DNA from: Paenirhizobium cremeum
Lineage (GTDB): Bacteria; Pseudomonadota; Alphaproteobacteria; Rhizobiales; Rhizobiaceae
Reading direction: 5' to 3'
Assembly (NCBI RefSeq): GCF_022884085.1
Contig: NZ_JAGGCS010000009.1
Coordinates: 1-64,000 of the forward strand
DNA length: 64,000 nt
Positions 50,076 through 58,323 of this stretch are shown piece by piece. Position 1 is the stretch's first letter; each line of letters opens with the position of its first letter. The position numbers were made by a program, and so were the translations under genes. A model generated the notes under the pieces. It did no database searches. It had not been told where the DNA came from and worked only from the letters and a program-made list of their open reading frames with translations.

Positions 50076-51368
50076 ATGGCTCACGCGCTGGGGCTTGATT
50101 TCGGCACGACCAATACGGTGATGGCGCTTGCGGATGCGGACGGCACGACGCAATCGGTATCCTTTGCCTCGTCGGCGGGCGTGACCGACAGCATGCGCAC
50201 TGCACTCTCCTTCATGAAGGATGCGCAACTCGGCGCACGCGCGCTCAAGGTCGAGGCCGGACAGGCGGCCATCCGCCAGTTCATCGACAATCCGGGCGAA
50301 TGCCGCTTCCTGCAGTCGATCAAGACGTTTGCGGCCTCGGCACTGTTCCAGGGCACGCTCATTCATGCCCGCCGGTTCCAGTTCGAGGATCTGATGGAGG
50401 TCTTCCTGCGTCGGCTCGAAACCTATGCCGGCGAGGGCTGGCCCTCGGAGGCAAAACGCATCGTCGCCGGCCGTCCCGTGCATTTTGCCGGTTCCAATCC
50501 CGACCCGCAGCTTGCCATCACCCGCTACAACGAGGCGCTCTCCCGCTTCGGCTTTCCGGAAGTGCATTATGTCTACGAGCCGGTGGCGGCCGCCTTCTAT
50601 TTCGCCCGCAACCTGAAGAAGGATGCGACCGTTCTGGTCGCCGACTTCGGCGGCGGCACCACCGACTATTCGCTGATCCGCTTCGAGACGAATGCGGGCC
50701 GTATCAGCGCCACGCCGGTCGGCCATTCCGGTGTCGGCCTTGCCGGCGACCAGTTCGACGCCCGCATCATCGAACATGTGGTGGCGCCGGAAATCGGCAA
50801 GGGCAGCCAGTTCAAGAGCTTCGGCAAGCTGCTCGACGTGCCGAGCAACTACTATCTCAGCTTCTCGCGCTGGAACCAGCTTTCGGTGTTCAAGACCTCG
50901 CGCGAGTTTGCCGACCTGCAATCGCTGGTGCGCCAGGCCACCGAGCCGGACAAGCTGGAGCTTTTCATCGAACTCATCGAGCATGACGAGGGCTATCCGC
51001 TCTATCAGGCGGTGTCGGCCACCAAGATGGCACTATCGAGTGCAGAGGAGGCCGAATTCCACTTCGCCCCGCTCGGGCCGGCCGGCCACAAGAGCGTCAA
51101 GCGGAACGACTTCGAAAACTGGATCGCCGACGATCTCGCCCGCATCGAAGGCGCGCTCGACGAGGTGCTGGCAAGCACCGGCACCGCGCCCGAAGATATC
51201 GATAAGATATTCCTGACGGGCGGCACCTCGTTCGTCCCGGCCGTTCGCCGCATCTTCACCAACCGCTTCGATGCAGACCGGATCGAGACCGGCGGCGAAA
51301 TGGTATCGATTGCCCACGGTCTCTCGCTGATCGGCGAGCGCGACGATATCGAGCAATGGACGGCGTAA
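50076..51368 (+). CDS. Hsp70 family protein (YegD-like)
   Basis: This 430-residue actin-fold ATPase has LGLDFGTTNTVMALAD (about 5-20, phosphate 1), VYEPVAAAFYFAR, VADFGGGTTDYS (phosphate 2) and FLTGGTSFVPAVRR (adenosine). It is much shorter than DnaK and lacks the substrate-binding beta domain and lid, like E. coli YegD, a putative chaperone ATPase. AAAAGGGAG precedes the ATG at 50076. It is monocistronic. Partners unknown. Confidence 0.88.
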   Translation: MAHALGLDFGTTNTVMALADADGTTQSVSFASSAGVTDSMRTALSFMKDAQLGARALKVEAGQAAIRQFIDNPGECRFLQSIKTFAASALFQGTLIHARRFQFEDLMEVFLRRLETYAGEGWPSEAKRIVAGRPVHFAGSNPDPQLAITRYNEALSRFGFPEVHYVYEPVAAAFYFARNLKKDATVLVADFGGGTTDYSLIRFETNAGRISATPVGHSGVGLAGDQFDARIIEHVVAPEIGKGSQFKSFGKLLDVPSNYYLSFSRWNQLSVFKTSREFADLQSLVRQATEPDKLELFIELIEHDEGYPLYQAVSATKMALSSAEEAEFHFAPLGPAGHKSVKRNDFENWIADDLARIEGALDEVLASTGTAPEDIDKIFLTGGTSFVPAVRRIFTNRFDADRIETGGEMVSIAHGLSLIGERDDIEQWTA

Positions 51369-51541
51369 GGCCGCTCATCCCCTGGCAAAAAGACGCGATC
51401 GGGAAAGCGACGGGACGCGCCGCTCGACGCCCACCCTCCCCGAACGGCCGCCTGGCAAAAACCGTTGACGCCTGAGGTCGGCCGGACAATCGCCGCTCAA
51501 TCGGCCTTCCTGTCCGGCGCGCTTTGCGCTAAGACCCGATC

Positions 51542-52420
51542 ATGACCCCTGCCCGCGACATGATGCCTGCCGAACTGGCTGCGCTCCTGCATTTTTATGC
51601 GGAAGCGGGCGTCGACTGGCTCGTCGAGGACGATGCGGTAGATCGTGTCGCCGAATTTGCGGAACAGCGTGCCCGCGGGCCCAGGGCCTCGGCAGCGACC
51701 GCGCCCGCCAGCCAGGCCGCACCGGCCCAGGCTGCACCCGAGGGGCGCGCTCGGCCGACTGCGGAACGCCCGGCCCCGAGGCCCGCCGCCGTTGTTCCGG
51801 CGCCCGCCATTCCCGACGAGCATGCCGTCACCGAAGCACGTTTTGCCGCCGAGAGCGCGCGTTCGCTCGCCGAACTCAGGACGGCGCTCGAAGCGTTCGG
51901 CGGATGCAACCTCAAGACATCAGCACGCTCGACGATATTTGCCAACGGCGATCCGGCAAGCGGGATCATGGTTATCGGGCCGATGCCCTCCGGCGACGAC
52001 GACCGCGAGGGAGCGGCCTTTTCCGGCCGCGCCGGGCTTCTTCTCGACCGTATGCTGGCGGCCATCGGGCTTTCGCGCGATGGCGTGATGATTACAACCG
52101 TCATGCCGTGGCGGCCGCCCGGCGACCGTTCGCCTTCGCAGCCAGAAGCAGCCATCTGCCGCCCCTTCATCGAAAGGCAGATCGAGCTCGCCGAACCGAA
52201 AACCGTCCTTCTCCTGGGCAATTTCACCGCGCGTTTCTTCTTCGGCGAAACCGGCACCATCCACGCCCTGCGCGGACAGTGGCGCGATATCGCCGGCGGC
52301 AATCATGCCGTCCCGGCCATCGCCACGCTTCATCCGCAGGAACTGCTGACCGCGCCGGCCAGCAAGGCACTGGCCTGGCAGGACCTTCTGGCATTCAAGG
52401 CACGGCTGGAGCAGCGCTGA
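51542..52420 (+). CDS. Uracil-DNA glycosylase-like protein (family 4/5-type, Fe-S ligands incomplete)
   Basis: This 292-residue protein has an Ala/Pro-rich linker (about 45-92) and a UDG-fold domain (about 110-290). Recognisable motifs are GPMPSGDDDREGAAFSGRAG with LLLDRML after it, the PWRPPGDRSP segment and H264 in LHPQELL. In family 4 enzymes four Cys bind a 4Fe-4S cluster; here C122 and C206 are kept, but the CxxC partner is K125 and the pre-RPP Cys is W190. The GE(A/G)PG motif is changed to GPMPS. It may have lost activity, or use a different fold stabilisation. It may act in DNA repair. Confidence 0.75.
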   Translation: MTPARDMMPAELAALLHFYAEAGVDWLVEDDAVDRVAEFAEQRARGPRASAATAPASQAAPAQAAPEGRARPTAERPAPRPAAVVPAPAIPDEHAVTEARFAAESARSLAELRTALEAFGGCNLKTSARSTIFANGDPASGIMVIGPMPSGDDDREGAAFSGRAGLLLDRMLAAIGLSRDGVMITTVMPWRPPGDRSPSQPEAAICRPFIERQIELAEPKTVLLLGNFTARFFFGETGTIHALRGQWRDIAGGNHAVPAIATLHPQELLTAPASKALAWQDLLAFKARLEQR

Positions 52421-52642
52421 AACAGCCCGCCTGAAAGCATATGGCGATCCGGCTCGTTCCCGGCCTGGCCGGGTCCGGATTCGCGACAGACGATCAAAAA
52501 AGTGACATCCGTTAAAAGAATATGAAGGGAGCCATGCATCTGGCGCAATGCAGCGACGCATGCGCCCGCCTTGCCGAAATCATGTTGCGCTGCAATATAG
52601 AGCCAAGTTGTGGGAGGATTCGGCATACAAGGAATCACAGCG

Positions 52643-52834
52643 ATGTCTATGCGCGCCCGTCCCATTCACTGCAAGTTCGAGACCCTGCGTCTCGCCAGCG
52701 AGCCTGTGCGCTCCGGCCAGCCTTATCACAATTTCGGCTCGGCGACCAACGAACAGCTCACCGCACGTGTCTTCACCCGCATGAGCCATGCGACACGTCC
52801 GGCTGCCGTCTTCGCCGATTTCCGCCAGAGCTGA
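52643..52834 (+). CDS. Small ORF, hypothetical (63 aa)
   Basis: A 63-residue basic ORF (MSMRARPIHCKFETLRL...) with AAGGA 9 nt before the ATG. It has one Cys, several aromatic residues and no hydrophobic segment, so it would be cytoplasmic. No family recognised. It is the first of two short ORFs between the UDG-like gene and a convergent regulator-like gene. Confidence 0.4.
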   Translation: MSMRARPIHCKFETLRLASEPVRSGQPYHNFGSATNEQLTARVFTRMSHATRPAAVFADFRQS

Positions 52835-52860
52835 GACTTCCGCAAGCAGCCCTGTGTCAA

Positions 52861-52897
52861 CTGCATTGCAGCCCGACGATATTGTGCATTGCACAAT
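52861..52897. promoter_or_regulatory. Tandem palindromes with shared TGCATTGCA core
   Basis: CTGCATTGCAG (52861-52871) and ATTGTGC-ATT-GCACAAT (52881-52897) both contain TGCATTGCA, 23 bp apart. They lie about 80 bp upstream of the 51-aa ORF and look like a pair of operator sites for one dimeric regulator. Confidence 0.45.
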
Positions 52898-52973
52898 TGC
52901 GACGTTCTCCTAAACTTAAACGGGAAAGTGCACGATCACCGCGCCCAATGTAAGAGTGCAAGGAGCGAATACC

Positions 52974-53129
52974 ATGACCCTGATGCTTCATCCGCTCCGC
53001 AGCCTGAAGGCTGCGGTCTTCCAGATCGGCAGCGCCGTCAGCGCGTCGGAAGCCTATTCCAACGAAGTTCGCGGCAAGACCGGCCCCGCCGCGCGCGAAA
53101 ACGCATTGATCCGACAAATCCCGCTCTGA
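52974..53129 (+). CDS. Very small ORF (51 aa), hypothetical
   Basis: A 51-residue ORF starts MTLMLHPLRSLKAAVFQIGS and ends RQIPL. AAGGAGCG lies 6-7 nt before the ATG, one of the clearest ribosome-binding sites in this part of the window. It has an amphipathic N-terminal half and a polar C-terminal half. Tandem palindromes lie upstream. No family recognised; expression is likely because of the start region. Confidence 0.55.
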   Translation: MTLMLHPLRSLKAAVFQIGSAVSASEAYSNEVRGKTGPAARENALIRQIPL

Positions 53130-53268
53130 CATCCTTAACCGGCCGGCAGATCGCAGAACCATGATTTGGGACTGCCGCGCAAAAGTGCGGCGCGGATTTG
53201 CCGCAGAGATAATCGATAAAAAAATGACTTAAGGCCCGCATGGCGAATCCGAAGGATCGCGATACGCT

Positions 53269-54177
53269 TCAGGGCTCGCCGCCGGCAGCGTTGCGCTGGG
53301 ACGCGGAAACGTCCGCCTCCACCGCCGTTTTTGCGCATGCCTCCTCGAAGGCCTGGTCGACGATCGAGAACTTCACGGCCTGCCAGCTGCAATATTCGAA
53401 GAGAAAATCGGCAGAGAACCACAGGCCGGCCTTCTTGGTCTCGTCCTGCCACTGAAGGCAGTTTTCGTCGATCGCCTTGCGAAGCAGCCGTTGAAGGTGC
53501 GTGCGCGACATCATGAACTGCTCGGCCATCTGCCGGGCGTCGATCCTGCCGATGTCGAATCGGCCTTCATGGTTCTCGGCGGGACGTATGCGCCGGACCA
53601 GTTCATCCATCACCAGTCCGCCCGCCTCGGTCCAGAGGAACATCGCGACGCGCGGCGGCGGTTCGCGCCAGCATGGGTCCGACAACGACTTGCGCGCCAC
53701 CCAGGGCTGGATCAGGCGAAACAGTTCCGGCCGTGTCGCCAGCGTCTCCGCCCGGACGCCGCCGTCCAGCCGGTCCAGGGTGGCGAGATTGGCGAGAAGC
53801 CAGTCGAACATGGCCTGCGTGGTCACGTCGGCCGCCTCGAACCGCCGGGGACGGCGGGCCGGATCGCCAGCGACCCGGATGAAACGATAGCTTGTCAGCT
53901 GATCGAGGAAGTTCAGCACCGTGTTTCGGCTGGCGGCTCCCACCGTGGTGACCAGATCGCGAAGCCGCGTGGTGGTCAGGCCGGAATTCGGTTCGGAAGG
54001 ATCGTATTCAAGATGGAGCGCGAAGGCGGCCTGGCTCAAAAGCCAGCGCTGATGCGAGGCCAGAAGACGGGCCAGTCGGGGATGTTCGTCATAGCGGCCG
54101 CGAAGCTCTATGGCGAAGGCTCTCAACGCCTCGACGAAGCGCGGATCGGAAGCCAGTTGTTCAGTGGAAAACGCCAA
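53269..54177 (-). CDS. Putative winged-helix/MarR-like protein, hypothetical
   Basis: This 302-residue cytoplasmic protein is predicted to be largely helical. A segment at about 65-110 (LTTTRLRDLVTTVGAASRNTVLNFLDQLTSYRFIRV spans 36 residues, an HTH followed by a wing) resembles MarR-like DNA-binding domains, and a second HTH-like stretch occurs near 225-250 (ARQMAEQFMMSRTHLQRLLRKA). AAAGGAGG lies 7 nt before TTG at 54177, so I take TTG as the start. It is divergent from an MFS gene. Function inferred only from fold hints. Confidence 0.6.
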   Translation of the reverse strand: MAFSTEQLASDPRFVEALRAFAIELRGRYDEHPRLARLLASHQRWLLSQAAFALHLEYDPSEPNSGLTTTRLRDLVTTVGAASRNTVLNFLDQLTSYRFIRVAGDPARRPRRFEAADVTTQAMFDWLLANLATLDRLDGGVRAETLATRPELFRLIQPWVARKSLSDPCWREPPPRVAMFLWTEAGGLVMDELVRRIRPAENHEGRFDIGRIDARQMAEQFMMSRTHLQRLLRKAIDENCLQWQDETKKAGLWFSADFLFEYCSWQAVKFSIVDQAFEEACAKTAVEADVSASQRNAAGGEP

Positions 54178-54540
54178 GGGCCGGCCTCCTTTCGGATCGC
54201 AGGTCAAGGCCGCAACGATACGCTCCCGGCGCCTCCCCGATACCGCCAGAGCACGAGCCGCGACGGTCAGGTCGCAAATGGAATAAGGTAGATATGCAAT
54301 TCATAATACCAACATAGGCAACGGTCGCCCGGCGTGCTCCCGTGCCTGTTACATCGTAGATTAGCCGCAGTTCTTTTAAACTAAATGAAATGCCGGACAG
54401 TTCCAACCTTATTACCGGTCGGCTGACGAAAAATTGAGTATACGACCCAATACGACTTTGCGCCGAAACCTGTCGCAATCGACAGTCCGTCGCGGTTGGA
54501 TTAAAGGCACAATCCGGTTTCTTCATTTCAGGGTCATCCG
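54178..54540. other. Divergent intergenic region
   Basis: This 363-bp gap lies between the winged-helix-like gene and the MFS gene and must hold two promoters. The part from about 54286 to 54470 is more AT-rich than its surroundings. I see no ORF with a good ribosome-binding site and no clear operator. Confidence 0.4.
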
Positions 54541-55773
54541 ATGCTGGCCAGCCTCGCCTCGATCGCTTCGCTCATGCTCTCAACCCTGCTGATGATGGCG
54601 GGGTTCGGTCTGATGAACTTCCTTCTTCCGATCCGCTCGATCGACGAGGGATGGTCGACCTTTACGATCTCGGTCATCGCGACCGCATACACGTTCGGCT
54701 TCACGCTTTCGTGCATCGTTACGCCGATCTTCGTGCGCCGCGTCGGCCATGTACGGGTTTTCACCGCGCTTCTGACCCTTCTGACGGTCTCCGTGCTGTT
54801 GTGCTCGCTGCTGGTGGACTGGCGCGCCTGGATGCTGTTTCGCGGCCTCGCCGGCTTTGCCATCGCCGGCGCCTACCTGCTGATCGAAAGCTGGCTCAAC
54901 GAGCGCGTAACCAACGAGAACCGGGGAGCGATCTTTTCGGTCTACATGATTACCAGTCTCTCCGGATCGATCGGCGGGCAGTATCTCGTGCCGCTCGGTG
55001 ATCCGCGCGGGACGGAGCTCTTCATCGTCTGCGCCCTGCTCTTCTGCCTAGCGCTGTTTCCCACCGCCCTTTCGACGGCGCAGTCGCCGGCGCCGATTGC
55101 TGAAGCCAAGTTTGACCTGAAAAGGCTGCTCACCCGTTCGCCGGTCGCCTTCTTCGGATCGCTTTTGTCCGGCGCGCTTTCCGGCACCTGGGGCAGCCTC
55201 GGCGGCGTCTATTCGCAGAATGTCGGCATGACCACGGCGCAAGGGGCCACCCTGCTTGCGGCCCTGCTTGCCGGTGGCGCAATCGCGCAGATGCCGCTCG
55301 GACGTCTTTCCGACTTCATCGATCGCCGGCTGGTCATGATCGGCTCCGGTATTTTCGGCATGACGGCCTGCCTTGCCATGATGATCTTCGGCGGCAGTCC
55401 GGTGGCGCTCTATATCGCCGGCTTCTTCGTCGGTACCGTTCTTTATCCGGTCTATGCGCTGAATGTCGCCCACGCCAACGACATGGCGGAGCCGGACGAA
55501 TATGTGAAGATTTCCAGCGCGATCATGATCCTTTACGGTCTCGGCACGGTCACCGGGCCGCTGATGGGGGGAACGCTGATGGAATATTTCGGCCCGAACG
55601 GGCTCATCTGGTTCCTCGCCACGGCCTTTGCGCTTTATGCCGGCTATGCGGGATTCCGCATGCTGCGCCGCCCCTCAAGCGAGGGACCGGCCGAAAAGAC
55701 CGACTTCCAGTCCAAGCCGCTGCCGATGCAGGGGCCGGACCCGTCGGGTGGCATCGGCGACCAGGTCTCCTGA
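54541..55773 (+). CDS. MFS transporter (YcaD-like)
   Basis: This 410-residue 12-TM major facilitator has GFGLMNFLLPIRSIDEGW in loop 1, RRVGHVRVF (motif A variant), RGLAGFAIAGAYLLIESWLNERV in TM4-5 and GLGTVTGPLMGGTLMEYFGPNG near TM11. These features fit the YcaD group of MFS proteins of unknown substrate. AGGGT lies about 8 nt upstream. It is convergent with an EamA gene. It is probably an inner-membrane exporter. Confidence 0.85.
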   Translation: MLASLASIASLMLSTLLMMAGFGLMNFLLPIRSIDEGWSTFTISVIATAYTFGFTLSCIVTPIFVRRVGHVRVFTALLTLLTVSVLLCSLLVDWRAWMLFRGLAGFAIAGAYLLIESWLNERVTNENRGAIFSVYMITSLSGSIGGQYLVPLGDPRGTELFIVCALLFCLALFPTALSTAQSPAPIAEAKFDLKRLLTRSPVAFFGSLLSGALSGTWGSLGGVYSQNVGMTTAQGATLLAALLAGGAIAQMPLGRLSDFIDRRLVMIGSGIFGMTACLAMMIFGGSPVALYIAGFFVGTVLYPVYALNVAHANDMAEPDEYVKISSAIMILYGLGTVTGPLMGGTLMEYFGPNGLIWFLATAFALYAGYAGFRMLRRPSSEGPAEKTDFQSKPLPMQGPDPSGGIGDQVS

Positions 55774-55791
55774 GAAGCCCACGGAACGCCG

Positions 55792-56730
55792 CTATCCCTG
55801 CGGCGTCGAAGCCTTGCGCGCGGCGCGGCGCTCGAGACCGAGCTGGTGTTCGCGGAAGATGATGAAGATGCCGGCTCCGACGACGAAGACCGCTCCGATG
55901 ACCGTCGTCAGCGTCGGAACCTCGTCGAACAGCAGGAAAGCGATGATCGATCCGAGGATGATCGAACAATATTCGAAGGGTGCGACGGTCGAGACATCGG
56001 CAAAACGATAGCTCTCGGTCAGCAAGATCTGACCGAGCCCGCCGAAGAATCCGGCCATGACCATCAGCCCGAGCGATTGCCAGGACAAGACCTGCCAGCC
56101 GAAGAACCAGCTCACCGCCGACAACAACGAAGCCGTCAGCGAGAAGAAGAGCACGATGGTCGCCGTTCGCTCCTCCCGCACCAACTGGCGCACCTGCAGC
56201 ATGGCGGCCGCGCCCAATGCGGCGGACAGAAGCACCGCACAGGCACCCACCGCCGCCTGGGAGCCGAAACCCTGCTCGCCGAACAGCGTCAGTTTCGGCC
56301 AGGAAATGATCGACACGCCGATCAGGCCGACGAAAACGGCGCTCCATCGATAGACCCTGACCGTCTCCCGCAGGAAGACGGCGGCAAAGACCACCGCCAG
56401 CAGCGGCATCGCATAACCGATCGCAATCGCATCCGGCAACGGCAGGAGAACGAGCCCGTAAAAGCCGACCGTCATCGCTGCCACGCCGATCAATCCACGT
56501 TTGAGATGGCCGAACGGATTGTTCGTTCGAAAGGCATGGCGCAGATCGCCTTTCCAGGCGAGATAAAGAAGAATGGGAACGATTGCGAAAGCGGAGCGAT
56601 AGAAGGTTATCTGTCCCGTCGGGAGATCGCTGCCCGCAAGCTTGATGCAGCTCTGCATGCCGACGAAGACGGTGACAGACGCCACCTTGAGAAGAATGCC
56701 ACGAAGGGGATCGTAAGAGGCGACAGCCAT
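55792..56730 (-). CDS. EamA/DMT family transporter
   Basis: This 312-residue protein has ten hydrophobic helices in two EamA repeats. The first contains TGQITFYRSAFAIVPILLYLAWKGD and GLVLLPLPDAIAIGYAMPLLAV-type helices, the second GLGQILLTESYRFADVSTVAPFEYCSI. It ends in a basic cytoplasmic tail (RRAARKAS). It is likely a metabolite exporter. GGAG lies 9 nt before the ATG. It is one of three EamA proteins in the window; unlike the others it has no divergent regulator beside it. Confidence 0.87.
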   Translation of the reverse strand: MAVASYDPLRGILLKVASVTVFVGMQSCIKLAGSDLPTGQITFYRSAFAIVPILLYLAWKGDLRHAFRTNNPFGHLKRGLIGVAAMTVGFYGLVLLPLPDAIAIGYAMPLLAVVFAAVFLRETVRVYRWSAVFVGLIGVSIISWPKLTLFGEQGFGSQAAVGACAVLLSAALGAAAMLQVRQLVREERTATIVLFFSLTASLLSAVSWFFGWQVLSWQSLGLMVMAGFFGGLGQILLTESYRFADVSTVAPFEYCSIILGSIIAFLLFDEVPTLTTVIGAVFVVGAGIFIIFREHQLGLERRAARKASTPQG

Positions 56731-57043
56731 CGATAAGGCTCCGGATGCGGAGAGACAGGAGATGCGGCAACCGGACGAGACTGCTTGTTCGACGGCGAAG
56801 CTTTGATCGGACGATAGTCGCTTACGGAGGAGGGAAGCAAGAACATATCGCCACTGTGACCGTGGAAGAGGCTGCGAGGAGCGATATGCACAATAGAACT
56901 GATGAAATATACTTTATTCTCAGTTAACCAATTTTACGGATACTCGCCTTCGTTCAATACCCATACATTTCCACAGTACCGCCATCGGTTGCAACGCTAC
57001 AGGCGGACACTGCAAGAGCCACTCCTTTTCTGGATAGTTGTCC
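56731..57043. other. Divergent intergenic region before the MCP-like gene
   Basis: This 313-bp stretch holds the promoters of the eamA gene (left) and the MCP-like gene (right). There is an AT-rich patch at about 56895-56940. Nothing else is evident. Confidence 0.4.
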
Positions 57044-58153
57044 ATGAGCGAAGCCGTTCCGAAGTTGAAAAGCACAGCCCCCCTCGTTGCCACTCCCCGC
57101 TCGATGCGCCTGGTGACGGAGGGCATAGGCGTCGATCTGGAGCGGTTCAGCGCGGAAAATACGCATGTGGTGAAACAGATCCGGCTGCTGGCGATCAATG
57201 CGCTCATCGAGGCGGCACGGGCTGGAGAGACCGGCAAGGGCTTTGCGGTCGTGGCCAATGAAGTGCAGCGCCTTGCCCAGGCCGCGGCCGACATCGCGGA
57301 CCGTTTCCAGGAAAACGTGCTTGGCCGTATCGGCGTCGGCCGCAATATGGCCGATGACCTCGTCAAGCAGATGGAAGGCGTCCGTCTCACGGATCTCGCC
57401 CAGACGCTGGTGCAGTTCATCGTGCGCAACCTGTTCGAACGCACCGCCGATGTGCGCTGGTGGGCGACGGACCCGGCCCTTTGGCAGGCGCTTGAGGACC
57501 CGACCAGCGACCGGTTCGCCTATGCGGCCGAACGGCTCGGCGTCATCAACCGTTTCTACACTGTCTATCTCGACCTGGTGATGACCGATGCGAACGGTCG
57601 TGTCGTCGCATCCGCCAATCCCAGGTTCCAAAAGGGGCTCAAAGACCGCAGCTTCGCCGGCGAGCCATGGTTTGCGGCGGCGCGCCAGTGCGCGAGCGGT
57701 GACGACTATGCCGTCGACGAGGTGAAGCCCAGCCTTTCCCACGATAATCGCGACGTGCTCGTCTATGCGACGGGCATCCGGGCCGGCGGCCGCTCCGATG
57801 GCGCGCTGGTCGGCACCCTTGGCGTCTATTTCGATTGGCAGGCGCAGGGCCAGGCGATTGTCGAGAAGGAAGCCAACCTGCCGCCCCAGGTGGCGGAGAA
57901 GACGGAAGTCATGCTGCTCGACGGCGCGCTGCGGGTGATTGCCTCGAGCAATCCGGCCCGCCGCTACACGCATTTTGCGCTTCACAATCCCGAGGGACTG
58001 ATGCGTGGCAGCTATTATGACGGCAAGGGTTCGATCGTCGCCTTCGCCAAGACGCTCGGCTACGAGGATTATGACGGGCTCGGCTGGTATGGCGTCATCG
58101 CCCAGCAGATGGAAAGCGACGATGCCATTCGGGCGGCTTTCGGGCTGAAATGA
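57044..58153 (+). CDS. Soluble methyl-accepting-type signalling protein with C-terminal sensor domain
   Basis: This 369-residue protein has no transmembrane segment. Residues about 20-95 match the MCP hairpin tip (IRLLAINALIEAARAGETGKGFAVVANEV), the part that docks CheW/CheA. The rest (about 125-360; DLVMTDANGRVVASANPRF, VYATGIRAGGRSDGALVGTLGVYFDW) looks like a Cache/PAS-like ligand domain. Usual MCPs have the sensor first and the signalling tip last, so the order is reversed and the coiled-coil is cut short. Start 57044 is the ATG after a TTG; the ribosome-binding site is weak. It could tune a chemosensory array or act outside chemotaxis. Confidence 0.78.
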   Translation: MSEAVPKLKSTAPLVATPRSMRLVTEGIGVDLERFSAENTHVVKQIRLLAINALIEAARAGETGKGFAVVANEVQRLAQAAADIADRFQENVLGRIGVGRNMADDLVKQMEGVRLTDLAQTLVQFIVRNLFERTADVRWWATDPALWQALEDPTSDRFAYAAERLGVINRFYTVYLDLVMTDANGRVVASANPRFQKGLKDRSFAGEPWFAAARQCASGDDYAVDEVKPSLSHDNRDVLVYATGIRAGGRSDGALVGTLGVYFDWQAQGQAIVEKEANLPPQVAEKTEVMLLDGALRVIASSNPARRYTHFALHNPEGLMRGSYYDGKGSIVAFAKTLGYEDYDGLGWYGVIAQQMESDDAIRAAFGLK

Positions 58154-58323
58154 CGCCTGGAAGAGACTGGAGCCCGTCCAAAAATGGGTATTAAATTGAT
58201 CGGTGTTTTAACAATCGTTCAGAAATTAATGTAATCATCCACAATAATCTGGCGGTGATCCTGCGGGCGTATGTCGTATGCCGGTGCCGCAAGGCGGGCA
58301 TTCACTTACGATCAGGACAAATC

